From the NCBI GenBank assembly GCA_963817335.1, contig CAWFNX010000001.1, positions 62,001 to 126,000 on the forward strand: a stretch of DNA of 64,000 nucleotides, given 5' to 3'. Under the pieces are notes generated by a model. It had not been told where the DNA came from, did not search any database, and saw only the letters and a program-made list of their open reading frames with translations. The position numbers were made by a program, and so were the translations under genes. Origin of the DNA: AV40 sp963817335. Lineage in GTDB: Bacteria; Verrucomicrobiota; Verrucomicrobiia; Chthoniobacterales; UBA10450. Positions 8,073 through 15,506 of this stretch are shown here, piece by piece. Each line of letters opens with the position of its first letter. Within the stretch, counting starts at the first letter, position 1.

Positions 8073-9014
8073 ATGTCAGAGCAGCTCGACCCGGCAATTT
8101 CTACCTTGGAGGCCACTTACAAGGCGCGCGATGTCGAGGGAATCCTCGACTTGTTATTCTATCGCCGGGTCGCGTTTCAGTTAGCCCGGTTCTGTGCCCG
8201 GTTAAAACTGACGCCGGTCATGGTAACTGTGTTCGGCGGAATTTGCGGAATTTTCGCCGGCCATTTGTATTTCTATCGGGATCTGCGCATCAACATCATC
8301 GGCATGGCGCTTCATGTATTTGCCAATTTGCTCGATAATGCCGACGGCCAGCTCGCGCGGTTGTTAAATAAAAAAAGCCGAACCGGGAGAGTGATCGATA
8401 GTCTGTTCGATCACCTGATTTTCCTGAGCATCTATGTGCATCTCGGACTGCGTTGCTTGGCCGAAGGCGCGTCACCGTCGATTGCCCTTCTCGTGCTCGC
8501 GGCCGGAATTAGTCACGCTGCCCAAGGCGCGTCAGCGGATTACTTTCGAAACGCCTACTTGTTTTTCGTTAAGGGTCGCGCCCGCGCGGATTGGGATTCG
8601 TCCGCGGCTTTGCGGCACGAGTTCAGGAGTTTGCGATGGCGGACGGATCCGTGGCAGAAGTTCCTCCTTGCCCTTTACATCAACTTTACCTGGCAACAGG
8701 AAGTTCTTTCACCGCGGTTGCGGCATTTGCGGGACGTCGCCGAACATGAATTTCCGGCTGAAGTACCACAGGATTTGCGTCAGCATTATCGGGAAAATGC
8801 GCGGCCAATGTTGCGGTGGTGGGGATTGTTAATGACAAATACCCGGATGTTCTTTCTTTTTCTTTTTCTGATCGTCGACCGGCCGTCGTGGTTTTTCTGG
8901 CTCGAAGTCAGCGTTCTAAATCTGCTGCTTTTCTTTCTGATCGTCCGCCAGGAGAATATGTCGCAGTCACTAGTCGAGGACATCACCCAGCCGGAAGCGG
9001 CCGTAGTCACTTGA
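8073..9014 (+). CDS. CDP-alcohol phosphatidyltransferase family membrane protein
   Basis: 313 residues from the ATG at 8073 (an in-frame GTG at 8058 is possible). The complete family motif DGX2ARX8GX3DX3D reads DGQLARLLNKKSRTGRVIDS followed by LFD, near residues 95-117; several membrane helices surround it, with a long polar loop (about residues 170-235) before the last two helices. Known family role: transfer of a phospho-alcohol from a CDP-activated donor with release of CMP. The tail overlaps the next ATG by one base (TGATG). In this cluster a natural acceptor would be ceramide or diacylglycerol and the donor a CDP-activated polar group; which one is not readable from sequence. Confidence 0.9.
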   Translation: MSEQLDPAISTLEATYKARDVEGILDLLFYRRVAFQLARFCARLKLTPVMVTVFGGICGIFAGHLYFYRDLRINIIGMALHVFANLLDNADGQLARLLNKKSRTGRVIDSLFDHLIFLSIYVHLGLRCLAEGASPSIALLVLAAGISHAAQGASADYFRNAYLFFVKGRARADWDSSAALRHEFRSLRWRTDPWQKFLLALYINFTWQQEVLSPRLRHLRDVAEHEFPAEVPQDLRQHYRENARPMLRWWGLLMTNTRMFFLFLFLIVDRPSWFFWLEVSVLNLLLFFLIVRQENMSQSLVEDITQPEAAVVT

Positions 9015-10144
9015 TGTCCGTTCAAGTTTCACGCGTTGACTCGGCCGCCGACCGCAATGCATTCATAAAGTTTCAATGGCAAATTTATCGGAATGATCCG
9101 GCGTGGGTGCCGCCGTTGATCCTCGAGCGGAAAGACTTTCTCAATCGAGATAAACATCCGTTTTATGGCCACGGCGATGCCGCATTATTTCTCGCCAGAC
9201 GGAATGGGAAGATTGTCGGCCGGATCATGGCCAGCGACGATCCGAACTATAACAAACTGCATGAGACGAACGTCGGTTGCTTTGGTTTGTTCGAATCCAT
9301 CGATGATCACGACGTGGCCGGAGCTTTATTTCGAGCAGCCGAGGGTTGGCTTCGGGAAAAAGGCCGAAACGAGGTCATGGGCCCGATCGATTATTCCACC
9401 AACTATGTTTGCGCTCTCCTGATCGACGGATTCCAGCATCCGCCTACCCTGTTGACCGCGCACAATCCGCCGTATTACGCGCCTTTGATTGAAAGCTGCG
9501 GATTCTCCAAAGCGAAAGACTGGTATGCGTGGTGGTTCTCGGAATTCCCCGAGCCGGCGGCGCGGCTGCGAAAGATCGCTGAAGCGCGCGCGCGCAAGCA
9601 GAAGGTCACGATTCGTCCGATCGATCTGAAGCAAATTGCCGCAGAGGGACAGCGGATCCGAGATATTTACAACCAGGCTTGGGAAAAAAATTGGGGATTC
9701 GTTCCGTTTACCGAAGCCGAGGCCGAACACATGGCCCACGAACTCAAACCCCTGATCGTGCCGGGGGCAGCTCTCATCGCCGAAGTTGGCGAACGCCCGA
9801 TTGGATTCGTGATTGGTGTGCCGGATGTCAACGTGGCTTTGCGTAAGATAAATGGCAGGCTCACCACATTTGGTTTGCCCATTGGGTTGCTGAAATTGCT
9901 CTATCATCTCAAGAAGGCCCGGACCGGGCGGCTCATTGCCCTGGGCGTGGTTAAAGATTATCGGCGAGCCGGCATCGCCGAGATGCTGGTCCTCCGGTTA
10001 ATGGATGAAGCTTTTCGACGCGGAATTACCGGCGAGCTCAGCATGACGCTGGAGGACAACGTGATGGTGAATCGCTTCATCGAAGCAATGGGCGCGAAGC
10101 GTTACAAAACCTATCGGATCTATCGTCGATCAATCGCGGCATGA
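9014..10144 (+). CDS. GNAT-superfamily acyltransferase; candidate bacterial ceramide synthase
   Basis: 376 residues from the ATG at 9014 (the upstream open frame is just the tail of the preceding gene's region). The N-terminal block FQWQIYRNDPAWVPPLILER and HPFYGHGDAALFLARRNGK are the conserved start of a family of long (about 370-400 residue) two-domain GNAT proteins; the C-terminal half carries ALGVVKDYRRAGIAEMLVLR, the acetyl/acyl-CoA pyrophosphate loop (R-x-x-G-x-A-like). Established knowledge: bacterial ceramide synthases described in Caulobacter belong to the GNAT superfamily and are encoded near SPT. Position here between two CDP-alcohol transferases and directly downstream of an SPT-like gene makes N-acylation of (keto)sphinganine its likely job; this is inference. 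It overlaps both neighbours (TGATG and ATGA). Confidence 0.8.
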   Translation: MSVQVSRVDSAADRNAFIKFQWQIYRNDPAWVPPLILERKDFLNRDKHPFYGHGDAALFLARRNGKIVGRIMASDDPNYNKLHETNVGCFGLFESIDDHDVAGALFRAAEGWLREKGRNEVMGPIDYSTNYVCALLIDGFQHPPTLLTAHNPPYYAPLIESCGFSKAKDWYAWWFSEFPEPAARLRKIAEARARKQKVTIRPIDLKQIAAEGQRIRDIYNQAWEKNWGFVPFTEAEAEHMAHELKPLIVPGAALIAEVGERPIGFVIGVPDVNVALRKINGRLTTFGLPIGLLKLLYHLKKARTGRLIALGVVKDYRRAGIAEMLVLRLMDEAFRRGITGELSMTLEDNVMVNRFIEAMGAKRYKTYRIYRRSIAA

Positions 10145-11328
10145 ATCCCGACTTTGATCACGTCATCGTCCTGGCCGACGAGTCAGCGGATTGGAAAATC
10201 GCCGGCCTGCGTCAGCTTGAACGACTCGTGCTCGCGCTCGATGAACTCGCGACATCGATTTCAAGCCAGCGCAAGATCGACATCTTCATCTTCTGGCGAC
10301 CAGACATTGTGGCTCAAAAGAGATGGCTCCCGCAAAATCCGCGGCTGAGCCGATGTGCGTTCGTCGATGCACTTACCGTTGGCGGGCGTGAGCGAGTGTT
10401 CAATACCCACTTGTTGGTAAAGCGGCACGGCCTCGAGCAATTCGTCCACGATTCCGTTCCGTTGGAAAACGATGCCACCATTGGCGACGAGTCCGCTGTT
10501 TGGCAGAAACTCTGGCAACGTTTTGAAAACGCGTGTATCGAAGCAGCTCCTCACAAAAGCGAAAGTTGGCGATACATTGGCGACGAAAGCGACATTGCCC
10601 GCGCGGAGGGTTGGCTTTTGCGTGGCAGCGGCAAATCGCGAGACGGTTTTGTTTCGCGTTACTTGAATCGCCCGATTTCGCGCACGGTCAGTCGATTCCT
10701 TGTCAAAACGTCGATTACGCCAAACCTCTGGACAATCTTGATCACGGCTTTTCCGGTGATCGGTTTTCTGTTCCTGATCCGCGGTACTTATCCCGGATTC
10801 GTTATCGGCGCCCTGCTGTTTAACCTGCACAGCATTCTCGATGGCTGCGACGGCGAAATCGCACGCGCGAAGTATTTGGATTCTGAGAAAGGCCCTGGTG
10901 TCGATGCGATTGGAGATTTGATCGCGCTCTTGCTGTTTTCAATCGGGCTCGGATTTGGTCTGTTTCGCAGCGCTCACCAGAACCTGGTCGGCCAGTGGGC
11001 TTTTCTCAGCGAAGGAGTCCTGGCATCTGTGTTTATCGCTTTGCGTCTCGGGCCGGACCATGTTCTCGACCTTCTTCGCCGCGGACCGGCCGCAGTGGTG
11101 TTTACAAAGGACGACGAACGGTTGCGGCGATCAGGCGGACGCTTTTTCGGTGATCGATTGACCTCGTTGGGGTTCGAATTAGCAAAACGCGACGTCGCGT
11201 TTTTCCTTTTTCTGATTGTGATTGCGCTGGGCGGGGCGCGCTGGATCTTGCATCTCCTCTTTATTTACGCCGTCGCGACATGGACGCTTTCATGGCGCGG
11301 CCGGGCCGGGCGAGAGAAAATGTCGTGA
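10141..11328 (+). CDS. CDP-alcohol phosphotransferase related to DIPP synthase, with a degenerate N-terminal domain
   Basis: 395 residues, ATGA overlap with the GNAT gene. Residues about 1-165 look like a decayed nucleotidyltransferase-type domain (no recognisable GxGxR nucleotide loop), then a linker GWLLRGSGKSRDGFVSRYLN leads into the membrane domain with LDGCDGEIARAKYLDSEKG, VDAIGD: DG-x2-AR-x8-G-x3-D-x3-D. This two-part layout and the SRxxNRxxSRxxxRxLVKTxxTPN opening are those of the bifunctional inositol-1-phosphate cytidylyltransferase/di-myo-inositol-phosphate-phosphate synthase of thermophiles. A separate, intact cytidylyltransferase-like gene lies convergently next to it. Predicted role: phosphoinositol transfer from CDP-inositol to a lipid or inositol phosphate acceptor; the acceptor is unknown. 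Confidence 0.8.
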   Translation: MNPDFDHVIVLADESADWKIAGLRQLERLVLALDELATSISSQRKIDIFIFWRPDIVAQKRWLPQNPRLSRCAFVDALTVGGRERVFNTHLLVKRHGLEQFVHDSVPLENDATIGDESAVWQKLWQRFENACIEAAPHKSESWRYIGDESDIARAEGWLLRGSGKSRDGFVSRYLNRPISRTVSRFLVKTSITPNLWTILITAFPVIGFLFLIRGTYPGFVIGALLFNLHSILDGCDGEIARAKYLDSEKGPGVDAIGDLIALLLFSIGLGFGLFRSAHQNLVGQWAFLSEGVLASVFIALRLGPDHVLDLLRRGPAAVVFTKDDERLRRSGGRFFGDRLTSLGFELAKRDVAFFLFLIVIALGGARWILHLLFIYAVATWTLSWRGRAGREKMS

Positions 11329-12054
11329 ACCGCCCAGGACTTTTTCAGCCGCGGCCAACATTTCCGGGGTGTCGATGTCCTGCCACCACCCGTCTCCGAT
11401 TTCGATAGCGCGAACCTTTCCGTCCTTAGTCATCGCGCCCACGCCATCAGCCAAACTGCAATCGCTCCCGCCCTGGCAGGATTTGGCTCGCTCGAGGTAA
11501 TCGAAAAAGCTGAGCGGGCACACGAACGCACCGGTGTCGATCGCGTCGTAATCACTCAAAGCTTTTCCGATTTTTATAATGCGGTCCCCGCGGGTTTGCA
11601 CCTTCATCGCATCGTCCAGATCGAAAATGGAATTTACCTTCCGATCGATCGCTACATTGAGCTCAGTCGGTTCCGCTTCGCGCAGAAGAACCTCGACAAT
11701 CGATGGGTTGAATAAATGGTCGCCCATCGTCAGGAAAAACGGCGCGGTCACGTGCGATCTAGCGGCCAAAACTGAAATCCCGTTTTGTTTTTGCCATTCG
11801 GGGTTATGAATCGGGTGAAGCTTTATTTCGGCTGGAATCAAGGGCTCGAGTCCCTTCAACAGAGCGTCACTGTTGCGTCCGGTGACTACGTGCACGGTTT
11901 TGATCCCGGCTCGTTGGAGGGCGTCGATCATGTAGGAAAAAACCGCGCGCCCGGCGATTTGAATCAACGGCTTGGGCAAGGTGTGACCGCCTGCAACGAG
12001 CCGCGAACCGGACCCGGCCATCAGAATGACTGCATCGGAAATCGGCTTTTTCAT
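11290..12054 (-). CDS. Sugar-nucleotidyltransferase, inositol-1-phosphate cytidylyltransferase-like
   Basis: 254 residues, ATG at 12054. N-terminal DAVILMAGSGSRLV is the NTP-binding loop, then LPKPLIQIAGR (the K of the PK motif). The middle section FFLTMGDHLFNPSIVE, VAIDRKVNSIFDLDDAMKV and GKALSDYDAIDTGAF closely follows the inositol-1-phosphate cytidylyltransferase domain of Archaeoglobus/Aquifex-type enzymes (LTMGDHVYS, IADREPRFVDIGEATKI, IGKDLREFDCVDTGFF), and WWQDIDTPEML near the end fits too. Expected reaction: CTP plus L-myo-inositol-1-phosphate to CDP-inositol. Its 3' end overlaps the 3' end of the DIPP-synthase-like gene by 39 bases, tail to tail. The alternative is a general sugar-1-phosphate nucleotidyltransferase. 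Confidence 0.85.
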   Translation of the reverse strand: MKKPISDAVILMAGSGSRLVAGGHTLPKPLIQIAGRAVFSYMIDALQRAGIKTVHVVTGRNSDALLKGLEPLIPAEIKLHPIHNPEWQKQNGISVLAARSHVTAPFFLTMGDHLFNPSIVEVLLREAEPTELNVAIDRKVNSIFDLDDAMKVQTRGDRIIKIGKALSDYDAIDTGAFVCPLSFFDYLERAKSCQGGSDCSLADGVGAMTKDGKVRAIEIGDGWWQDIDTPEMLAAAEKVLGGSRHFLSPGPAAP

Positions 12055-12078
12055 ATTTACGGTATAGTTCCAGTAGTG

Positions 12079-13089
12079 ATGGGCCGGTTCATACGAAAAG
12101 TGGAGGAAATGGTGAGTGGGACAGCCGAGATTGTCTACTCGCTACTTTTTGGGCGGCAGCAAGCACGATTCATTCGGCGACAGTTATCCAATTCCCCCTT
12201 AACGCCCGACGGTCGAGTCATCGTTTCTCTTTCAACGTTGCCGGATCGGATTGATAACCTCGAGCCAACTCTCCGTTGTCTGTTGGAACAGACGCGGACG
12301 CCTGACGAAATCGTCGTTGTGGTCCCTCGGTTTTCGAATCGGCAGCAAAAGGAGTACGTTGTCCCCGGCTATCTCGAGAAAATTCCGCGGGTCCGCATTT
12401 TGCGCTGCGAGCAGGACTGGGGACCGGCAACTAAATTCATTCCAGTTATTCAGGAGGAGTTGGCTGCCGGTCGCGGCAACACGTTGATTATGGCTGTCGA
12501 TGACGACCGCATCTACCCGCGCGATGCGTTGGAAACATATCTGCATTATCACGCGCAACTGCCGGACGCCGTGCTTTGCTTCCGTGGCGCATTAATACCC
12601 CATAGCCTTGTTTGGTTCGCGCCGAAAATGATTCGCGCCAATCAGATTCGCGAGCCCAAACCAGTCGCAGTCATTACCGGCACTGCAAGTTATCTTGTTC
12701 AGCCGCGGTTCTTCGATTCTGCGTTGTGGGATTATACCGACGCGCCAAAAAGTGCGTTCTATATGGATGACATCTGGATTAGTGGCTGCCTGGATCGACG
12801 TGGTATCAAAAAATATGTCGTTCCGGCGTCGGCGATGATGCGAGCCGTTCGGGCGCAGCGGAGCACGATGACGCTCTGCGAGGTGCCAAACGGCGCGATC
12901 CGAAGCAATACCGAAGTAATTAACTTCTTTCGCGACAGTTGGACCGTATTCTCTTCGCGGTGGGTCCTCTCTCTGCCGATCATTCGGCTCTGGATCAGTT
13001 CGTCCTTGCCGAATCGGGCCGGACTCAAATCCCGTAATACGCCTTCAGTCCCCAAACGCGGATCCGCTGCGGCAGAAACCGGAAAATAA
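12079..13089 (+). CDS. GT-A type glycosyltransferase (family unassigned)
   Basis: 336 residues from the ATG at 12079; the frame runs open upstream through the opposite-strand cytidylyltransferase gene, but that part has no protein-like content. The N-terminal GRVIVSLSTLPDRIDNLEPT and LLEQTRTPDEIVVVVPRFS are GT-A-like; LRCEQDWGPATKFIPVIQEE and the metal-binding MAVDDDRIYPRDALE (DDD) near residue 140 support glycosyl transfer; FYMDDIWISGCLDRRGI follows. The DWGPATK and YMDDIW motifs are typical of a bacterial family of unknown acceptor. Its end overlaps the opposite-strand SDR gene by 65 bases. Only 24 bases separate its start from the divergent cytidylyltransferase start, so the two share a promoter region. 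Confidence 0.75.
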   Translation: MGRFIRKVEEMVSGTAEIVYSLLFGRQQARFIRRQLSNSPLTPDGRVIVSLSTLPDRIDNLEPTLRCLLEQTRTPDEIVVVVPRFSNRQQKEYVVPGYLEKIPRVRILRCEQDWGPATKFIPVIQEELAAGRGNTLIMAVDDDRIYPRDALETYLHYHAQLPDAVLCFRGALIPHSLVWFAPKMIRANQIREPKPVAVITGTASYLVQPRFFDSALWDYTDAPKSAFYMDDIWISGCLDRRGIKKYVVPASAMMRAVRAQRSTMTLCEVPNGAIRSNTEVINFFRDSWTVFSSRWVLSLPIIRLWISSSLPNRAGLKSRNTPSVPKRGSAAAETGK

Positions 13090-13828
13090 GCGGCGCGACT
13101 TTGGATTGAAACGCGTCGCCGACCGTGATCCGGGGCGGGGGATTTGACGAGTCAATCAATTCGAGTGCGCACTTGGCGACAAGTTCCGGCGGAGGCGCAT
13201 TCTTCATGTTCTTGTCGACGGCGGCCCAGGTCTTTGTTACGCGGTCCTTATAGCGCGGATCCTGTTCCTCCTTTTTCGGAACGGCATCATTGAATGCAGT
13301 CAAAATGTCCGCTGGCTGAAGATCGACAATGCGCACTTTCGAATCTGGCAGCTCGAGTTGGAGCGACATGGTGTAGGCGGCCAACGCGGCTTTGGCTGCG
13401 TTGTACGCAGCCATGAACGGGACCGGCAGTCGCGAGGCCAAGGAGGTCACGTTGATGATTAATCCATGCCCTCGCTCGCGCATCGCCACCATCGCCAGGC
13501 GCATCAATTGAAGTTGTCCGAACACTAAAATTTGGAATTGGCTCTCAATCTCCGCTTCCGACAGATGTTCCGCGGCGCCGAAGTGACCGCTGCCTGCATT
13601 ATTGATTACTACGTCGAAATGGCCGGCCTCGGAAAGGGCAGCGCGAAATCCGCTCGCGATCGAGGTTGAATTAGACAGGTCGAGCAAAACCGGGCGTAAT
13701 CCAGTTACCCGTTCGAGGCGAATGAGATTGCGTGACGTTCCCCAAACTTCGTCGCCGCGTGCGATGAGCGATTGCGCGATCGCTCGGCCGATTCCCGAAC
13801 TGGCGCCAGTTAGGAAAACTTTCTTCAC
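13025..13828 (-). CDS. Short-chain dehydrogenase/reductase; candidate 3-ketosphinganine reductase
   Basis: 267 residues. Classical SDR signatures: cofactor loop VFLTGASSGIGRAIA (GxxxGxG), NNAG at the adenine pocket, catalytic Ser in INVTSLASRLPVP, and YNAAKAAL (Y-x-x-x-K). The C-terminus (IFRFLPQRIRVWGLKAYYGI) is basic and hydrophobic, as in membrane-associated lipid SDRs. In eukaryotes 3-ketodihydrosphingosine reductase is a classical SDR; in the presence of an SPT-like gene 5 kb away this is the obvious candidate for that step, but SDR substrates cannot be read from sequence. It overlaps the downstream end of the membrane glycosyltransferase gene (ATGA at 13825-13828). Confidence 0.82.
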   Translation of the reverse strand: MKKVFLTGASSGIGRAIAQSLIARGDEVWGTSRNLIRLERVTGLRPVLLDLSNSTSIASGFRAALSEAGHFDVVINNAGSGHFGAAEHLSEAEIESQFQILVFGQLQLMRLAMVAMRERGHGLIINVTSLASRLPVPFMAAYNAAKAALAAYTMSLQLELPDSKVRIVDLQPADILTAFNDAVPKKEEQDPRYKDRVTKTWAAVDKNMKNAPPPELVAKCALELIDSSNPPPRITVGDAFQSKVAPLIFRFLPQRIRVWGLKAYYGI

Positions 13829-15207
13829 AGTTTTTGCAGGTGCCCCGGATACTCGTAGACAAAAACGTTATAACCCGGAAAGCGTTTGAGAAGCTGATCT
13901 AGCTGAGGCTTTTCGCACGATGTAAAATAAAGATTATCGGCGGACGACAGTGCCGGCGGGTTCCGAGTGAGATCGTGGTTACCCGTCTTGTAGGTCCCGG
14001 TTTTGAGAATGAAGATATTCTTGCCGCCCTGGACTTGGCGGACCGTGCGATCGAGATCGCGTCGACCGTACATCGTATGAACCTCCTTTGCCATGAACAC
14101 CAGGTTACAGATGGTGAGGCTAACCATCGCGAACTTCCAGATCTGTCGCCCAGCAGGCCAGGAATCGCGAGAGAGGCGCTGGCAGATGTCCGCGACGGCT
14201 AGGATGAGAAAGGGAAAGTAAGCGAGTAGATAGCGCGGACCGGGTCCTCCAGCGGAGGCCGGGTAAAAGAAATAGATAGCGATTATCATCAAGAACAATG
14301 TTGCGAACATTTTTATCTCGAACCGTGGTCGGTAGCGCACCCAGAAGATCGCGAGCAGGACCACGGGTGGGAAAACCCATAGAAGATTTGCCAGGCGCTC
14401 GATTGTGACAAAAAAGCCGCTCCAGGAAATGGTGAGGCGATCACCAAGTTCTGATGTGCGGTGCATCGCAGCAGGAACTTGCAAGGGATTGCCAGAAATC
14501 AGGGCATTGTAGACCAGATTTCCAGAGGCGAGCAGAGCGAATCCGGCGCCAAAGAGAATCATGTCAGTGAACCTCTTTCGACGAATCAAAGCGAAAGCGA
14601 TCCAGACACCCAGGGGAATCCAATCGACGTAACGAATCATCGCCGAAAAGCCAAGCATGGCGCCGGCCGCAAATAGCCAGGGCTTGGCCGACCGCGGCTG
14701 TCGGCCCGAGGAATCGTAAAGGAGAAAGGCCGAGAACACGAAGAGCGCAGTCGCGAAATGGGCTCGAAAAGAAGCCGCATAATAGCAAAGAAATAAGCAA
14801 AGCGTCACAAGAAGGGACACTACGCGCACATGTTCTTTGCCAAACCTTCGCTCGGTATATTCGAGCAGTAGAAAGACGAGAATAGCGCCAAGGAGCGGAT
14901 CAATTAGCCAGGGTGCGCCCACTCGGGCGCCTAGAGCGAGAATAGCTGGCCAGCCTGGCGCGTATTTCGAAAACCTGCGGCCTTGGTCGTCCCGGAAGCA
15001 ATTTGTTTCGAGACAATCGTAAAATGGAAGTGACGGATCGTAGACCGGGTCTCGAGCCCAGAGTTTTCCGGACGCGAATAACTTTGCTTGATAAAGGTAT
15101 GAATAGTCGTCTCCTGAAATCGGGTATCGTTGCGTTACGACGAAGTATGCGAACAGCGCCTCAATGAAAAAAATCGCCGAGACGATAATTTTTTTCGTTA
15201 CGGACAT
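13825..15207 (-). CDS. Multi-pass membrane glycosyltransferase, GT39/ArnT-like (GT-C)
   Basis: 460 residues, ATG at 15207. About ten hydrophobic segments. After the first helix the periplasmic loop carries YPISGDDYSYLYQAKLF: an acidic pair at the position of the catalytic Asp of GT-C enzymes, then FSKYAPGWPAILALG. The C-terminal soluble tail (from about residue 400) contains GGKNIFILKTGTYKTGNHD and ends near the SDR start. Family knowledge: GT-C enzymes take sugars from polyprenyl phosphate donors at the periplasmic face. It is upstream of and overlaps the SDR by 4 bases. Acceptor unknown. Confidence 0.75.
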   Translation of the reverse strand: MSVTKKIIVSAIFFIEALFAYFVVTQRYPISGDDYSYLYQAKLFASGKLWARDPVYDPSLPFYDCLETNCFRDDQGRRFSKYAPGWPAILALGARVGAPWLIDPLLGAILVFLLLEYTERRFGKEHVRVVSLLVTLCLFLCYYAASFRAHFATALFVFSAFLLYDSSGRQPRSAKPWLFAAGAMLGFSAMIRYVDWIPLGVWIAFALIRRKRFTDMILFGAGFALLASGNLVYNALISGNPLQVPAAMHRTSELGDRLTISWSGFFVTIERLANLLWVFPPVVLLAIFWVRYRPRFEIKMFATLFLMIIAIYFFYPASAGGPGPRYLLAYFPFLILAVADICQRLSRDSWPAGRQIWKFAMVSLTICNLVFMAKEVHTMYGRRDLDRTVRQVQGGKNIFILKTGTYKTGNHDLTRNPPALSSADNLYFTSCEKPQLDQLLKRFPGYNVFVYEYPGHLQKL

Positions 15208-15506
15208 CGATAACCTTGTTCGGCGGTGACGTGGTTTGGTGGTGGAAAAATTTGTTCCCTACGAACTGTCACCGCTAAAGCGTTCACAAGTTCGAGCTCC
15301 GACGATCTTGACCTGATCATTAAAATTTGGACCCGCCTCGAGGCGGCGCTCTTTCAAATCCTGCTAGACTGCCATCTTGGATAAATCGCGGTCGGCTTGC
15401 AAACTGTGCGTATGGCGGATATCAAAGTCTTCTTAATGATATTGTCGGGCTGCGTCGGACGGAGTTAATTATTTTGGTAGAAACTGTACGAACTGCTTTC
15501 CCATGA
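15208..15506. other. Divergent intergenic region with a 14-base perfect palindrome
   Basis: 299 bases separate the minus-strand GT39-like gene from the plus-strand broken one, so it should contain two divergent promoters. The only structure I see is a perfect palindrome CCGCCTCGAGGCGG at 15333-15346. No convincing promoter hexamers, and no small coding frame, were found. Confidence 0.4.

Noticed and set aside
11785..12078. Upstream extension of the GT gene start to 11785
   Set aside because: It runs antisense through the cytidylyltransferase-like gene and has no protein-like composition; ATG 12079 precedes the domain.
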